From Salinibacterium sp. (lineage in GTDB: Bacteria > Actinomycetota > Actinomycetes > Actinomycetales > Microbacteriaceae), in contig JADGNA010000011.1 in assembly GCA_015234465.1 (NCBI GenBank), positions 1 through 64,000 of the forward strand: a stretch of DNA of 64,000 bases, written 5' to 3'. Every line of letters begins with the position of its first letter. Within the stretch, counting starts at the first letter, position 1. The position numbers and the translations under genes were made by a program. Positions 1 to 9,615 of the stretch are shown piece after piece. Below the pieces are notes generated by a model. The model did no database searches. It was not told the DNA's origin and saw only the letters and a program-made list of their open reading frames with translations.

Positions 1-278
1 GGAGCCTTCTTGGCCGGCGCCTTCTCAGCGGCGGCGTCAGACGCGGCAGCCTTCGCCGGAGCCTTCTTGGCGGGAGCCTTGTCAGCAGCGGCCTTGGCAG
101 GCGCCTTCTCGGCAGCAGCCTTGGCGGGCGCCTTCTCAGCAGCAGCCTTCTTGGCCGGAGCCTTCTTGGCAGGAGCCTTGTCAGCGGCCTTCGCTGCGTC
201 CTTCTTGGGGGCAGCCTTCTCGGCGGCCGGAGCCTTGGTCGAATCCGCCTTCGCGGTCGACTTCTTCTCTTCAGCCAT
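1..278 (-). CDS. rplO: 50S ribosomal protein L15 (uL15), N-terminal part only
   Basis: The gene runs off the left edge. Its ATG (278-276) shares one base with the rpmD stop codon (TAATG), so translation is coupled. All 92 visible codons are low-complexity Ala/Lys/Pro sequence built from AEKAPAK- and ADKAPAK-like units after a start of [17 protein letters not shown]. The conserved L15 core is not visible, so the call rests on operon position (rpsE-rpmD-rplO is the usual order) and on the coupling. From general knowledge, L15 of some related actinobacteria carries an Ala/Lys-rich N-terminal extension. A separate histone-H1-like basic protein is the alternative. Confidence 0.68.
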   Translation of the reverse strand, partial: MAEEKKSTAKADSTKAPAAEKAAPKKDAAKAADKAPAKKAPAKKAAAEKAPAKAAAEKAPAKAAADKAPAKKAPAKAAASDAAAEKAPAKKA

Positions 279-460
279 TAGTCAATCTCCTCGACCTTCA
301 CCAGGTGAGCGACCTTGCGGACGTATCCGCGGTTCTGCGCATTGTCCTCACGGACGACAGTGTCGTTGATCCGCTTGAGGCCAAGGCTGCGAAGCGTGTC
401 GCGCTGGTCCTGCTTCTCGCTAATTTTGGACTTGATCTGGGTTACCTTGAGGCGAGCCAT
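278..460 (-). CDS. rpmD: 50S ribosomal protein L30 (uL30)
   Basis: A 60-residue protein starting [14 protein letters not shown] and carrying the typical L30 stretch [18 protein letters not shown]; the length is normal for bacterial L30. The ATG at 460-458 overlaps the rpsE stop by one base (TGATG), and its own stop overlaps the next ATG by one base. A longer in-frame reading back to 679 is only open frame inside rpsE. It is a small component of the large subunit, co-transcribed with rpsE and rplO. Confidence 0.95.
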   Translation of the reverse strand: MARLKVTQIKSKISEKQDQRDTLRSLGLKRINDTVVREDNAQNRGYVRKVAHLVKVEEID

Positions 461-1173
461 CAGGCACCTGCCTTTGCTGACGTAGCCGCGGCCTTCGCCG
501 AGGCTGCCTGGATGCGGAGGATCTGCTCGGGCACGACATCCTCGATCGAGAGACCACGGCGAGCTGCGACGGCGCTGGGCTCCTCGAGCTGCTTCAGTGC
601 CGTGACGGTCGCGTGCACGATGTTGATCGTGTTCGACGAGCCGAGCGACTTGCTGAGGACGTCGTGGATGCCTGCGCACTCGAGCACGGCGCGGACGGGG
701 CCACCGGCGATAACACCGGTACCTGCCGCGGCGGGACGGAGGAGCACGACACCGGCGGCCGACTCACCCTGCACGGGGTGCGGGATGGAGTTGCCGACGC
801 GGGGAACGCGGAAGAAGTTCTTCTTCGCCTCCTCGACGCCCTTCGAGATCGCGGTCGGGACCTCGCGGGCCTTGCCGTAGCCGACGCCGACGAGTCCGTT
901 GCCGTCACCCACGACCACGAGGGCCGTGAAGCTGAAGCGACGGCCGCCCTTGACGACCTTCGACACGCGGTTGATCGTGACGACGCGCTCCAGGAACTGG
1001 CTCTTGTCGGAGTCACGCGCACCGCGCTGCTGGTTGGGGTTGCGCTCGCGACCGCCACGGCGGGCCTCGCGAGGCTCGTTGCGGTTGGACTCCGTGCCTG
1101 CGGCAGTCTCCACCGGCGCCTCGGCTACTTCAGCCACAGCCTGCTCCTTGTTCGTTGTGTTCTCAGTGCTCAC
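460..1173 (-). CDS. rpsE: 30S ribosomal protein S5 (uS5)
   Basis: This 237-residue S5 has the double-stranded-RNA-binding-like N-domain starting near residue 59 ([20 protein letters not shown]), including the VKGGRRFSF loop where spectinomycin-resistance changes map in other bacteria. The first ~55 residues are an acidic/basic low-complexity extension and the last ~15 are Ala/Lys-rich, so it is longer than E. coli S5 (about 167). The start is GTG at 1173, which overlaps the rplR stop as GTGA; this coupling supports the GTG. Confidence 0.96.
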   Translation of the reverse strand: MSTENTTNKEQAVAEVAEAPVETAAGTESNRNEPREARRGGRERNPNQQRGARDSDKSQFLERVVTINRVSKVVKGGRRFSFTALVVVGDGNGLVGVGYGKAREVPTAISKGVEEAKKNFFRVPRVGNSIPHPVQGESAAGVVLLRPAAAGTGVIAGGPVRAVLECAGIHDVLSKSLGSSNTINIVHATVTALKQLEEPSAVAARRGLSIEDVVPEQILRIQAASAKAAATSAKAGA

Positions 1174-1541
1174 AGGTTCAGCCCAGCCTCTCGAGCGCCG
1201 TCAGCGATCGCCGCGACACGTCCGGCGTAGCGGTTGCCGCCACGGTCGAAGACGACGTCAGCGACGCCAGCCTGCTTCGCACGCTCTGCGACGAGCTCGC
1301 CGACCTTGCGGGCCTTGGCGGTCTTGTCGCCGTCGAAGCTGCGGAGGTCTGCCTCCATGGTCGACGCAGAAGCAACCGTGTGGCCCTTGCTGTCGTCGAC
1401 GACCTGGACGAAGACGTGACGCGCAGAGCGCGTGACGACGAGACGGGGACGTGCCTCCGTACCGACGATCTTCTTGCGAAGACGTGCGTGCCGACGGCTC
1501 TTTGCGGCCGACTTGCTCTTGCCTCGTGTTCCGAGAGCCAT
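1170..1541 (-). CDS. rplR: 50S ribosomal protein L18 (uL18)
   Basis: A 123-residue protein with the L18 signature [18 protein letters not shown] and a C-terminal half containing [14 protein letters not shown]. It binds 5S rRNA in the central protuberance together with L5. The length is typical for actinobacteria. The stop TGA overlaps the rpsE GTG by four bases, and the gene follows rplF after only two bases. Confidence 0.96.
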   Translation of the reverse strand: MALGTRGKSKSAAKSRRHARLRKKIVGTEARPRLVVTRSARHVFVQVVDDSKGHTVASASTMEADLRSFDGDKTAKARKVGELVAERAKQAGVADVVFDRGGNRYAGRVAAIADGAREAGLNL

Positions 1542-1543
1542 GA

Positions 1544-2080
1544 TTACTTACCAGCCTTTCCGGCCTTGCGGCGGACGACCTCGCCCGCATAGCGCACACC
1601 CTTGCCCTTGTAGGGCTCAGGCTTGCGAATCTTGCGAATGTTGGCGGCGACCTCACCGACCTGCTGCTTGTCGATGCCGGCAACCGTGACCTTGTTGTTG
1701 CCCTCGACCGAGAAGGTGATGCCAGCAGGCGGGTCGACCGTGACGGGGTGCGAGAAGCCGAGGGCGAACTCGAGCGAGGAGCCCTTCTGCGCCACGCGGT
1801 AACCCGTACCCACGATCTCAAGTCCCTTGGTGTAACCCTGCGTCACGCCGATGATGTTGTTGGCGATGAGCGTGCGGGTCAGGCCGTGGAGCGAACGCGA
1901 CTCGCGCTCGTCGTCGGGACGGGTCACAACGACCTGGTTGTCCTCGACCTTGACCTCGATGGGGCTCGCAACGGAGAGCGAGAGCTCACCCTTGGGACCC
2001 TTGACGATGACGGCCGAGTTCTCGACCTTGATGTCGACACCCGAGGGGATGTCGATCGGCAGACGTCCGATTCGTGACAT
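1544..2080 (-). CDS. rplF: 50S ribosomal protein L6 (uL6)
   Basis: A 178-residue protein with the two repeated L6 domains: [17 protein letters not shown] at the N-terminus and the C-terminal signature around [20 protein letters not shown] that contacts 23S rRNA near the sarcin-ricin loop. The length is normal. The ATG is six bases after the rpsH stop, inside the tightly packed spc operon. Confidence 0.96.
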   Translation of the reverse strand: MSRIGRLPIDIPSGVDIKVENSAVIVKGPKGELSLSVASPIEVKVEDNQVVVTRPDDERESRSLHGLTRTLIANNIIGVTQGYTKGLEIVGTGYRVAQKGSSLEFALGFSHPVTVDPPAGITFSVEGNNKVTVAGIDKQQVGEVAANIRKIRKPEPYKGKGVRYAGEVVRRKAGKAGK

Positions 2081-2086
2081 GACGGA

Positions 2087-2485
2087 TCACCACACGTAGG
2101 CGAGGACTTCCCCACCCACGCCCTTACTTGTTGCCTGGCGGTCCGTGAGGAGGCCAGAGGAGGTCGACAGGATGGCCACACCGAGTCCACCGAGAACGCG
2201 GGGGATCTCAGTCGACTTCGCGTACACCCGGAGACCGGGCTTCGAGACGCGCTTGATGCCCGCGATGGAGCGCTCGCGGTTGGGGCCGTACTTCAGCTCC
2301 AGGGTGAGGGTCTGCCCGACGCGGGCGTCCTCGACCTTCCACCCGCTGATGTAGCCCTCCTTCTGGAGGATCTCTGCGATGTGGGTCTTGAGCTTGCTGC
2401 TCGGCATCGACACGGTGTCGTGGTGCGCCGAGTTGGCGTTACGCAGTCTGGTCAGCATGTCTGCGACCGGATCTGTCATTGTCAT
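2087..2485 (-). CDS. rpsH: 30S ribosomal protein S8 (uS8)
   Basis: A 132-residue protein starting [18 protein letters not shown], with the C-terminal S8 stretch [19 protein letters not shown]. It is an early-binding 16S rRNA protein and in E. coli the repressor of the spc operon. A second in-frame ATG lies at 2479. It follows rplE after 104 bases with no gene between, where many bacteria carry rpsN. Confidence 0.95.
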   Translation of the reverse strand: MTMTDPVADMLTRLRNANSAHHDTVSMPSSKLKTHIAEILQKEGYISGWKVEDARVGQTLTLELKYGPNRERSIAGIKRVSKPGLRVYAKSTEIPRVLGGLGVAILSTSSGLLTDRQATSKGVGGEVLAYVW

Positions 2486-2589
2486 GTGTTCTTATTCCTT
2501 GTCTCGGCCGGTTTCGACATCCGTTACACGAATGCCGACCCTGCCGATCGTGCCGGAGGACGGATGCCCTCCAGCGGTGTGGGGTGTTA

Positions 2590-3174
2590 CTAGGCCTTTG
2601 CCTCGTCGGACTTGAACGGGAACCCGAGGGCCTTGAGGAGGGCGCGGCCCTCGTCGTCGTTCTTCGCCGTCGTGACGATGGTGATGTCGAAGCCGCGAAC
2701 GCGGTCGATCTTGTCCTGGTCGATCTCGTGGAACATCGACTGCTCGTTGAGACCGAAGGTGTAGTTGCCGTTGCCGTCGAACTGCTTGGGGCTCAGGCCG
2801 CGGAAGTCACGGATACGCGGGAGCGCAAGCGTGATGAGGCGGTCGAGGAACTCCCAGGCACGGTCGCCGCGAAGCGTCACGTGGGCGCCGATGGGCTGAC
2901 CCTCACGAAGCTTGAACTGCGCGATCGACTTGCGAGCGGCCGTGATCTGCGGCTTCTGGCCGGTGATCGCGATGAGGTCCTTGACCGCACCGTCGATGAT
3001 CTTGCCGTCACGCGCAGCCTCACCGACGCCGGTGTTGACAACGATCTTCACGAGGCCGGGGACCTGGTGCGGGTTGGTGAACCCGAACTGCTCGGTCAGC
3101 TGCTTCGTGATCTCGCTGCGGTACTTGAGCTTGAGGCGGGGCTGGATTTTGCCAGCCACTGCGGTGTCAGTCAT
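2590..3174 (-). CDS. rplE: 50S ribosomal protein L5 (uL5)
   Basis: A 194-residue protein with L5 signatures [30 protein letters not shown] and [16 protein letters not shown]. It binds 5S rRNA in the central protuberance. The length matches actinobacterial L5 (E. coli is about 15 residues shorter). The ATG overlaps the rplX stop by one base. The 104 bases after its stop hold no ORF; a short GGAGG/CCTCC inverted repeat there may be an mRNA-processing or S8-binding element (inference). Confidence 0.96.
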   Translation of the reverse strand: MTDTAVAGKIQPRLKLKYRSEITKQLTEQFGFTNPHQVPGLVKIVVNTGVGEAARDGKIIDGAVKDLIAITGQKPQITAARKSIAQFKLREGQPIGAHVTLRGDRAWEFLDRLITLALPRIRDFRGLSPKQFDGNGNYTFGLNEQSMFHEIDQDKIDRVRGFDITIVTTAKNDDEGRALLKALGFPFKSDEAKA

Positions 3175-3524
3175 TACAGGTCCTTACCTGACTTCTTGGC
3201 GTAGCGCACGCGGACGGTCTTGCCGTCTGCGTTCGTCTCCACACGGTGGCCGACGCGGGTCGGCTTCTTGGTTTCGGGGTCGACCAGTGCGACGTTCGAG
3301 ATGTGAAGCGGAGCCTCGTGCGTCTCGATGCCGCCGGTCTTGGTGCCGCGCTGGGTCTGGCCGACGCGAACGTGCTTCGTGACGAGGTTCACGCCCTCGA
3401 CGACGACGCGGTTCTTCTCAACGATGACCTCGAGCACACGGCCCTGCTTGCCACGGTCTCCGCCGCGCGCCTGGGTGCGGCCCGTGATCACCTGGACGAG
3501 GTCGCCCTTCTTGATCTTCGCCAT
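3174..3524 (-). CDS. rplX: 50S ribosomal protein L24 (uL24)
   Basis: A 116-residue protein with an N-terminal KOW motif ([14 protein letters not shown], then [10 protein letters not shown]) and the L24 core [17 protein letters not shown]. It is an assembly initiator that binds the 5' end of 23S rRNA. The ATG lies two bases past the rplN stop, and its own stop overlaps the rplE start. Confidence 0.95.
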   Translation of the reverse strand: MAKIKKGDLVQVITGRTQARGGDRGKQGRVLEVIVEKNRVVVEGVNLVTKHVRVGQTQRGTKTGGIETHEAPLHISNVALVDPETKKPTRVGHRVETNADGKTVRVRYAKKSGKDL

Positions 3525-3526
3525 GA

Positions 3527-3895
3527 CTAAATAACCTCCGGTGCCAGCGAGACGATCTTCATGAACTTCTTGTCACGAAGCTCACGACCGACCGGCCCGA
3601 AGATGCGGGTACCGCGGGGGTCCCCGTCAGCCTTCAGGATGACCGCTGCGTTCTCGTCGAACTTGATGTACGAGCCGTCGGGACGGCGCGTCTCCTTCTT
3701 GGTGCGAACGATGACCGCCTTGACGACGTCACCCTTCTTCACGTTGCCGCCGGGGATTGCATCCTTGACCGTCGCGACGATGACGTCGCCGAGGCCGGCG
3801 TAGCGACGGCCGGAGCCGCCGAGGACGCGAATCGTGAGCAGCGTCTTGGCGCCCGTGTTGTCGGCGACCTTGACCCTTGATTCCTGCTGAAGCAT
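3527..3895 (-). CDS. rplN: 50S ribosomal protein L14 (uL14)
   Basis: A 122-residue protein of the exact family length, starting [17 protein letters not shown] with the signature [13 protein letters not shown] and ending [12 protein letters not shown]. It sits at the subunit interface (bridge B8). There are 39 bases between the rpsQ stop and this ATG, one of the wider gaps within the operon. Confidence 0.97.
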   Translation of the reverse strand: MLQQESRVKVADNTGAKTLLTIRVLGGSGRRYAGLGDVIVATVKDAIPGGNVKKGDVVKAVIVRTKKETRRPDGSYIKFDENAAVILKADGDPRGTRIFGPVGRELRDKKFMKIVSLAPEVI

Positions 3896-3934
3896 GTGTC
3901 TGTGTCCTTAATTCCTAAGTAGACCGCGGAAGGG

Positions 3935-4225
3935 CTACTTGGCCTTCTCGAGGATCTCGACCAGGCGCCAGCGCTTGGTGGCGCTCAGCGGACGGGTCTC
4001 GCTGATGACGACGAGGTCGCCGATGCCGGCCGAGTTGGTCTCGTCGTGAACCTTGCGCTTCTCGGTGCGGCGGATGACCTTGCCGTAGAGCGGGTGCTTC
4101 ACGCGGTCCTCAACCTCGACGACGATGGTCTTGTCCATCTTGTCGGAGACGACGTAGCCACGCTGCGTCTTGCGGTAGCCGCGGACGACGGCCGGGGCGG
4201 TCGCCTTCTCTTCTGCCTTAGCCAT
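3935..4225 (-). CDS. rpsQ: 30S ribosomal protein S17 (uS17)
   Basis: A 96-residue protein with the S17 OB-fold signature [20 protein letters not shown] and [20 protein letters not shown] near the C-terminus. An Ala-rich leader of about 15 residues ([14 protein letters not shown]) precedes the conserved part. Its ATG overlaps the rpmC stop by one base (TAATG). Confidence 0.96.
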   Translation of the reverse strand: MAKAEEKATAPAVVRGYRKTQRGYVVSDKMDKTIVVEVEDRVKHPLYGKVIRRTEKRKVHDETNSAGIGDLVVISETRPLSATKRWRLVEILEKAK

Positions 4226-4551
4226 TACTTGGACTCCTCGGTCTTCTCGGCCTCGGGAGCCGCGTCAGCAGCATCCTTCTTCGCCTTGGTCTTCTTCTCT
4301 GCCTTGGCAGGAGCCTCAACCGGGGCGGGGGTGGCACGGATGCCCAGCTCGCGCTCACGGATAACCGTGTAGATGCGAGCGATGTCGCGCTTGACGGCGC
4401 GCAGGCGTCCGTGGCTCTCGAGCTGGCCCGTGGCCGACTGGAACCGCAGGTTGAAGAGCTCTTCCTTGGCCTTCTTGAGCTCGTCGACGAGTCGCTCGTC
4501 TTCGAATGTGTCGAGCTCGCTGCTTGCGAGCTCCTTGGAACCGATCGCCAT
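4225..4551 (-). CDS. rpmC: 50S ribosomal protein L29 (uL29) with charged C-terminal tail
   Basis: The start is placed at the ATG (4551-4549) that overlaps the rplP stop, giving 108 residues; longer in-frame readings run back inside rplP. Residues 1-70 form the normal two-helix L29 ([20 protein letters not shown], then [16 protein letters not shown]). Residues ~72-108 are an Ala/Lys/Glu tail absent from E. coli L29 (63 aa). L29 lies near the tunnel exit, so the tail would project from the large-subunit surface (inference). Confidence 0.94.
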   Translation of the reverse strand: MAIGSKELASSELDTFEDERLVDELKKAKEELFNLRFQSATGQLESHGRLRAVKRDIARIYTVIRERELGIRATPAPVEAPAKAEKKTKAKKDAADAAPEAEKTEESK

Positions 4552-4970
4552 TATGCGTCGCCCTCCTCGCGCTTGATGATGCGCGCCTTCAGTGGAAGCT
4601 TGTGGATTGCACGGGTGAGTGCCTCGCGGGCGAGCGTCTCGTTGACGCCAGCGACCTCGAAGAGCACGCGGCCCGGCTTGACGTTGGCGACCCACCACTC
4701 GGGCGAACCCTTACCGGAACCCATGCGGGTCTCGGCGGGCTTCTTGGTCAGCGGGCGGTCGGGGTAGATGTTGATCCACACCTTTCCACCACGCTTGATG
4801 TGACGGGTCATGGCGATACGAGCGGCCTCGATCTGGCGGTTCGTGACATACGCCGGCGTGATCGCCTGGATGCCGAACTCGCCGAAGGTCACCTTCGTGC
4901 CACCGGTGGCGTGACCGCTGCGGCTTGGGTGGTGCTGCTTGCGGAACTTGACCTTACGTGGGATCAACAT
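4551..4970 (-). CDS. rplP: 50S ribosomal protein L16 (uL16)
   Basis: A 139-residue protein starting [19 protein letters not shown], with the L16 signatures FGEFGIQAI and [19 protein letters not shown]. It binds near the A-site tRNA elbow and is added late in assembly. The length is typical. It starts two bases after the rpsC stop and its stop is fused to the rpmC start. Confidence 0.97.
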   Translation of the reverse strand: MLIPRKVKFRKQHHPSRSGHATGGTKVTFGEFGIQAITPAYVTNRQIEAARIAMTRHIKRGGKVWINIYPDRPLTKKPAETRMGSGKGSPEWWVANVKPGRVLFEVAGVNETLAREALTRAIHKLPLKARIIKREEGDA

Positions 4971-4972
4971 TG

Positions 4973-5737
4973 TTATGCCTCAACTCCTGCTGCGACGGGC
5001 GCCTCAGCCTTGGGAGCAGCGCCGCGACGCGGACGGTCACGGTCACCGCGCTCGGGGCGCGACGACTTCTGGTTCGCCTGCTCGCGGGCGAGTTCCTTGT
5101 TGGTGATGTCACCCTTGTAGATCCACACCTTGACGCCGATGCGACCGAAGGTGGTGCGGGCCTCGTAGAAGCCGTAATCGATGTTCGCGCGAAGCGTGTG
5201 CAGCGGCACACGACCCTCGCGGTAGAACTCCGAACGGCTCATCTCGGCGCCGCCAAGACGACCGGAGACCTGGATGCGCACACCCTTTGCGCCGGCACGC
5301 TGGGCACCCTGGAGGCCCTTGCGCATGGCGCGACGGAACGCGACACGGGCGCTGAGCTGCTCAGCGATGCCCTGGGCGACGAGCTGCGCCTCGGCCTCGG
5401 GGTTCTTGACCTCGAGGATGTTGAGCTGGATCTGCTTCTTCGTGAGCTTCTCGAGGTCGCCACGGATGCGCTCGGCCTCCGCGCCGCGACGGCCGATGAC
5501 GATGCCCGGGCGCGCCGTGTGGATGTCCACGCGGACGCGGTCACGGGTGCGCTCGATCTCGATGCGGGCGACGCCAGCACGGTCGAGGCTCGTCTTCAGC
5601 ATGTTGCGGATGCGAACGTCCTCGGCAACGTAGTCGCTGTAACGCTGGCCCGGCTTGGTGCTGTCGGCGAACCACCGCGACACGTGGTCAGTGGTGATTC
5701 CCAGACGGAAACCGTAGGGATTTACTTTCTGGCCCAT
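4973..5737 (-). CDS. rpsC: 30S ribosomal protein S3 (uS3)
   Basis: A 254-residue protein starting [21 protein letters not shown] domain ([20 protein letters not shown]) is followed by the S3 C-terminal domain ([20 protein letters not shown]). It sits at the mRNA entry channel. A basic then Ala-rich tail ([17 protein letters not shown]) of about 35 residues ends the protein, similar to tails on other ribosomal proteins here. The ATG overlaps the rplV stop by one base. Confidence 0.97.
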   Translation of the reverse strand: MGQKVNPYGFRLGITTDHVSRWFADSTKPGQRYSDYVAEDVRIRNMLKTSLDRAGVARIEIERTRDRVRVDIHTARPGIVIGRRGAEAERIRGDLEKLTKKQIQLNILEVKNPEAEAQLVAQGIAEQLSARVAFRRAMRKGLQGAQRAGAKGVRIQVSGRLGGAEMSRSEFYREGRVPLHTLRANIDYGFYEARTTFGRIGVKVWIYKGDITNKELAREQANQKSSRPERGDRDRPRRGAAPKAEAPVAAGVEA

Positions 5738-6132
5738 TACTTCTTCCCTGCCTTCGCAGTCGTCTTCTTCGCGTCGGCCTCGTCAGGCGTGGCCAGCACA
5801 ACGGTGATGTGGCTGGTGCGCTTGAGGACCTGGAACGCACGTCCCTGCGCACGCGGCTGGAACCGCTTGAGCGTGGTGCCCTCGTCGACGTAGGCCTGGC
5901 TGATGTACAGGTCCTGCTCGTCGAGGAAGCTGTTGCTGGCATCCGCCTTGACCCGTGCGTTGGCGATCGCCGAGGCGACCAGCTTGTACACGGGCTCGCT
6001 CGCACCCTGGGGGGCGAACTTGAGGATGGCCAGGGCCTCGTGGGCCTGCTTGCCGCGGATCATGTTGACGACACGACGAGCCTTCATAGGGGTCACGCGG
6101 ATGTGTCGCACGCGGGCGATCGACTCCACCAT
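5737..6132 (-). CDS. rplV: 50S ribosomal protein L22 (uL22)
   Basis: A 131-residue protein starting [20 protein letters not shown]. The conserved loop region [20 protein letters not shown] corresponds to the beta-hairpin lining the peptide exit tunnel. The last 15 residues are Ala/Lys-rich. It follows rpsS after 25 bases and is coupled to rpsC. Confidence 0.96.
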   Translation of the reverse strand: MVESIARVRHIRVTPMKARRVVNMIRGKQAHEALAILKFAPQGASEPVYKLVASAIANARVKADASNSFLDEQDLYISQAYVDEGTTLKRFQPRAQGRAFQVLKRTSHITVVLATPDEADAKKTTAKAGKK

Positions 6133-6157
6133 TTCTCTACCTCCTTCACCACCGCGA

Positions 6158-6439
6158 TTAGCGGCGGCGACCCTTCTTGTCGTCCTTCACGTGTCCACGG
6201 AAGGTGCGGGTGGGAGCAAACTCTCCGAGCTTGTGCCCAACCATGGTCTCGGTGACGAACACCGGGATGTGCTTGCGACCGTCGTGCACCGCGATCGTGT
6301 GGCCGAGCATGGCCGGGACGATCATCGAGCGGCGCGACCAGGTCTTGATCACGTTCTTGCTGTTGGCCTCGTTCTGCGCGGCGACCTTGCGGAAAAGGTG
6401 CTCGTCGACGAAGGGGCCCTTTTTAAGACTGCGTGGCAT
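6158..6439 (-). CDS. rpsS: 30S ribosomal protein S19 (uS19)
   Basis: A 93-residue protein of exact family length, starting [15 protein letters not shown] with the S19 signature [22 protein letters not shown] and [14 protein letters not shown]. It is a 30S head protein that contacts L5 across the interface. Spacing is 27 bases from rplB and 25 bases to rplV. Confidence 0.97.
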   Translation of the reverse strand: MPRSLKKGPFVDEHLFRKVAAQNEANSKNVIKTWSRRSMIVPAMLGHTIAVHDGRKHIPVFVTETMVGHKLGEFAPTRTFRGHVKDDKKGRRR

Positions 6440-6466
6440 TTTCTACCCTTTGTTCCTTTTCCTGGG

Positions 6467-7306
6467 CTACTTGCGCTTCTTGCCGACGTTGCGGCGACGA
6501 ACGATGAGCTTGTCGCTCTCGCGGTTGGGCTTGCGGGTGCGGCCCTCCGACTGGCCCCAGGGGCTGACCGGGTGACGACCACCGGAGGTCTTACCCTCAC
6601 CACCACCGTGCGGGTGGTCGACCGGGTTCATCGCGACACCACGGACGGTCGGGCGGACGCCCTTCCAGCGCATACGGCCGGCCTTGCCCCAGTTGATGTT
6701 CGACTGCTCGGCGTTGCCGACCTCGCCGATCGTCGCGCGGCAGCGGGCATCCACGTTGCGGATCTCACCGGAGGGCATACGCAGCTGGGCGTAGGGGCCG
6801 TCCTTGGCGACGAGACGCACGGAGGAACCAGCCGAGCGGGCGATCTTCGCGCCGCCACCGGGCTTGAGCTCGATGGCGTGGATGACGGTACCCACGGGGA
6901 TGTTCTTGAGCGGGAGGTTGTTGCCCGGCTTGATGTCAGCGCCGGCACCCGACTCGACGATGTCGCCCTGCTTCAGCTTCTCCGGCGCGATGATGTAACG
7001 CTTCGTGCCGTCGAAGTAGTGCAGGAGCGCGATGCGCGCCGTGCGGTTGGGGTCGTACTCGATGTGAGCGACCTTGGCGTTGATGCCGTCCTTGTCATTG
7101 CGACGGAAGTCGATGACGCGGTACTGACGCTTGTGGCCACCACCGATGTGACGCGTGGTGATGCGTCCGGCGTTGTTGCGGCCACCGGTCTTGGGCAGCG
7201 GACGGAGCAGCGACTTCTCGGGCGTCGAGCGGGTGATCTCAGCGAAGTCTGCGACCGAAGAACCGCGACGACCGGGGGTCGTGGGCTTGTACTTGCGAAT
7301 TGCCAT
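6467..7306 (-). CDS. rplB: 50S ribosomal protein L2 (uL2)
   Basis: A 279-residue protein of normal length, starting [18 protein letters not shown]. It contains an SH3-like/OB core ([18 protein letters not shown]) and the peptidyl-transferase-associated C-terminal motif [18 protein letters not shown], whose histidine corresponds to the conserved His of E. coli L2. It is among the most conserved large-subunit proteins and bridges the subunits. Confidence 0.98.
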   Translation of the reverse strand: MAIRKYKPTTPGRRGSSVADFAEITRSTPEKSLLRPLPKTGGRNNAGRITTRHIGGGHKRQYRVIDFRRNDKDGINAKVAHIEYDPNRTARIALLHYFDGTKRYIIAPEKLKQGDIVESGAGADIKPGNNLPLKNIPVGTVIHAIELKPGGGAKIARSAGSSVRLVAKDGPYAQLRMPSGEIRNVDARCRATIGEVGNAEQSNINWGKAGRMRWKGVRPTVRGVAMNPVDHPHGGGEGKTSGGRHPVSPWGQSEGRTRKPNRESDKLIVRRRNVGKKRK

Positions 7307-7324
7307 TGGTTATTCCTCTGCTCC

Positions 7325-7624
7325 CTAGCCGACAGCCGTGAAGATGTCGATGGAACCGGACTTGAGCGTCACGATCGCGCGCTTGGTGTTCTTGCGCTTG
7401 CCCATACCGAACTTGGTACGACGCGTCTTGCCCTGGCGGTTGAGCGTGTTGATGGACTCGACCTGCACGCCGAAGATCTTCTCGATCGCGAGCTTGATCT
7501 CGGTCTTGTTCGAGCGGGGGTCCACCTCGAAGGTGTACTTGCCCTGGTCGATCAGGCCGTAGCTCTTCTCAGAGACGACGGGCGCGATGATGACGTCGCG
7601 CGGGTCCTTGTATGTGGCGCTCAT
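7325..7624 (-). CDS. rplW: 50S ribosomal protein L23 (uL23)
   Basis: A 99-residue protein with the L23 signature [21 protein letters not shown] and the basic loop [20 protein letters not shown]. It sits at the tunnel exit and docks trigger factor and SRP. Its start overlaps the rplD stop by four bases (ATGA). Confidence 0.97.
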   Translation of the reverse strand: MSATYKDPRDVIIAPVVSEKSYGLIDQGKYTFEVDPRSNKTEIKLAIEKIFGVQVESINTLNRQGKTRRTKFGMGKRKNTKRAIVTLKSGSIDIFTAVG

Positions 7625-8271
7625 GCGCTCACCTCTTCCTTCTCGGCCTTGGGCGCGGTGAATGCCTCGAAGGCGCCCTTGGTGAAGACGATGTCATCGC
7701 TCACGAGCACGTCGTAGGCGTTGAGCTGGTCATAGGGAAGCACGTGAACGGTCGGGATGTTCCGAACGCTCTTGTAGCTGATCTCGTCGCCGCGCTCGAG
7801 CACGATGAGGACGTGCTTGCTGGTGGCGATGTCGGCGAGGAGCGCGACGACCGACTTGGTCGAGGGCACGTCACCGAGGGCGAGGGACTCCACGATGTGA
7901 AGGCGACCACCGCGGGCGCGGTCGGAGAGAGCTCCGCGAAGCGCTGCAGCGATCATCTTCTTGGGGGTGCGCTGCGCGTAGTCGCGCGGCACCGGTCCGT
8001 GCACGATTCCACCGCCGCGGTGCTGCGGCATGCGGATCGAGCCCTGACGGGCGCGGCCCGTGCCCTTCTGCTTGAAGGGCTTGGTGCCGGAACCCGAGAC
8101 CTCGCCGCGACCCTTGGTCTTGTGCGTGCCCTGGCGGGCGGCGGCGCGCTGGGCGACGACGACCTGGTGGATGAGCGGAACGTTGGTCTGCACGTCGAAC
8201 GTGTCAGCGGGAAGGTCGACCGTGCCGACCTTCTTGCCCTTCACGTCGATGACGTCGATTGCGGTAGCCAT
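7621..8271 (-). CDS. rplD: 50S ribosomal protein L4 (uL4)
   Basis: A 216-residue protein carrying the L4 tunnel loop ([20 protein letters not shown]) and the C-terminal globular part ending with a short charged tail. In E. coli L4 represses its own S10 operon through the leader; whether that happens here cannot be read from sequence, but this operon does have a long structured leader (see 9245-9542). It overlaps rplW by four bases. Confidence 0.97.
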   Translation of the reverse strand: MATAIDVIDVKGKKVGTVDLPADTFDVQTNVPLIHQVVVAQRAAARQGTHKTKGRGEVSGSGTKPFKQKGTGRARQGSIRMPQHRGGGIVHGPVPRDYAQRTPKKMIAAALRGALSDRARGGRLHIVESLALGDVPSTKSVVALLADIATSKHVLIVLERGDEISYKSVRNIPTVHVLPYDQLNAYDVLVSDDIVFTKGAFEAFTAPKAEKEEVSA

Positions 8272-8276
8272 GAAGC

Positions 8277-8927
8277 TCAGGCTCCCTTCACTGCGTTGCG
8301 AACGAAAACGATGCGGCCACGAGCGCCGGGAACGGCACCCTTGACGAGCAGCAGGCCCTTCTCAGCGTCGACTGCCTGGACCGTGAGGCCCTGGACGGTC
8401 ACGCGGTCGCCACCCATGCGGCCCGCCATGCGCATGCCCTTGAAGACACGGCTGGGGGTCGAGGAGGCGCCGATGGAGCCCGGCTTGCGGTGGTTGCGGT
8501 GCGCACCGTGCGACGCCGAGACACCGGCGAAGTTGTGGCGCTTCATGACACCGGCGAAGCCCTTGCCCTTGCTGGTGCCGACGACGTCGACCTTCTGGCC
8601 GGCCTCGAACATGTCGACCGTGAGCTCCTGGCCGAGCGAGTACTCGGATGCGTCGGAGGTGCGGATCTCGGTGAGGTGGCGGCGCGGCGTGACGCCGGCC
8701 TTGTCGAAGTGACCGGTCGCGGGCTTGTTGGCCTTGCGCGGGTCGATCTGGCCGTAGGCGATCTGGACTGCCTCGTAGCCGTCAACCTCGGGGGTGCGGA
8801 CCTGCGTCACGACGTTGGGCGTGATCTCGATGACGGTCACGGGAATGAGCTTGTTGTTCGCATCCCAGACCTGGGTCATGCCGAGCTTCTTGCCCAGCAG
8901 GCCCTTTCGGGTCGTAGTAGTAGCCAT
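8277..8927 (-). CDS. rplC: 50S ribosomal protein L3 (uL3)
   Basis: A 216-residue protein starting near [14 protein letters not shown], with the L3 signature around [20 protein letters not shown] and [19 protein letters not shown]. It is one of the two assembly-initiating large-subunit proteins, and its central extension reaches the peptidyl transferase centre. Eight bases follow rpsJ and five precede rplD. Confidence 0.97.
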   Translation of the reverse strand: MATTTTRKGLLGKKLGMTQVWDANNKLIPVTVIEITPNVVTQVRTPEVDGYEAVQIAYGQIDPRKANKPATGHFDKAGVTPRRHLTEIRTSDASEYSLGQELTVDMFEAGQKVDVVGTSKGKGFAGVMKRHNFAGVSASHGAHRNHRKPGSIGASSTPSRVFKGMRMAGRMGGDRVTVQGLTVQAVDAEKGLLLVKGAVPGARGRIVFVRNAVKGA

Positions 8928-8935
8928 GGTGATCC

Positions 8936-9244
8936 TTACAGCTTGATCTCGATGTTGACGTCGGCCGGCAGGTCGAGACGCATGAGCGAGTCGACAGCCT
9001 TCGGAGTCGGGTCAATGATGTCGATCAGGCGCTTGTGAGTGCGCTTCTCGAAGTGCTCGCGCGCGTCCTTGTACTTGTGAGGAGAGCGGATCACGACGAC
9101 CACGTTCTTCTCCGTAGGAAGGGGCACCGGCCCGACAACCGTCGCGCCCGCACGGGTCACCGTGTCGACGATCTTGCGCGCCGAGCTGTCGATGACCTCG
9201 TGGTCATACGACTTAAGTCGGATGCGGATCTTCTGTCCCGCCAT
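8936..9244 (-). CDS. rpsJ: 30S ribosomal protein S10 (uS10), first gene of the S10 operon
   Basis: The start is set at the ATG at 9244 ([19 protein letters not shown]), giving the normal 102 residues; the frame stays open upstream to 9289 but that adds non-conserved sequence. The signature [20 protein letters not shown] is present. S10 acts in the 30S head and as NusE in antitermination. A purine-rich run (AAAGAGAGAGAG) ahead of the ATG can serve as ribosome-binding site. It heads the 20-gene cluster and is preceded by a leader of about 300 nt. Confidence 0.97.
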   Translation of the reverse strand: MAGQKIRIRLKSYDHEVIDSSARKIVDTVTRAGATVVGPVPLPTEKNVVVVIRSPHKYKDAREHFEKRTHKRLIDIIDPTPKAVDSLMRLDLPADVNIEIKL

Positions 9245-9542
9245 GTCTGACTCTCTCTCTTTAGTACCAAGTGCGCTTGTTCCACGCACACGCTGCGGAG
9301 CACTTCTGCTGTCGCACCACTGTTTTCATGTCAAACGCCGTGGCTCTTGACCACGGCACTGTGTCGACCCCCGAGCTCAGGCGCAAGCCTTCGCGGGCAC
9401 ACGGGTATCCGTGTGTTCATCGAGTGTCGATTAAGCTTTGTCCTGCTACCCGCGGCCTAGATGCCCCCGAGGGGCGAATCTATGCACTGCCTGGCAGTGA
9501 TCCCAGCCCCGGTCGATCGTGCACCGGGCGGAAATGTTGAAC
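9245..9542 (-). promoter_or_regulatory. S10-operon 5' leader with three hairpins
   Basis: Between the predicted start of transcription (~9542) and rpsJ lie about 300 nt with no convincing ORF. On the minus strand the leader can form three hairpins: 9398-9415 (7-bp stem CACACGG/CCGTGTG, 4-nt loop), 9337-9357 (7-bp stem GCCGTGG/CCACGGC, 7-nt loop) and 9271-9289 (5-bp stem GTGCG/CGCAC, 9-nt loop). E. coli and firmicutes have leader-based control of the S10 operon; this one resembles neither closely enough to name. The structure is seen directly; the regulatory role is inference. Confidence 0.55.
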
Positions 9543-9548
9543 TAGAAG

Positions 9549-9577
9549 AGTTTGCCACATTCCCCACCCACCTGCAA
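9549..9577 (-). promoter_or_regulatory. Predicted S10 operon promoter
   Basis: On the minus strand, TTGCAG (9577-9572) and CAAACT (9554-9549) are separated by 17 bases. The -35 matches well; the -10 keeps A2, A4 and T6 of the consensus. Transcription would start near 9542. It is the best promoter candidate in the 370-base gap between the topoisomerase gene and rpsJ. The rest of the gap (9578-9615) shows nothing else. Confidence 0.6.
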
Positions 9578-9615
9578 CCCGGGCGTGTCGCGCCGGCGCG
9601 ATGCCCAAGGCATGC

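Noticed and set aside
5903-7717. A 604-codon plus-strand frame opposite rplV-rplW
   Set aside because: Antisense to five ribosomal protein genes; composition typical of a shadow frame.
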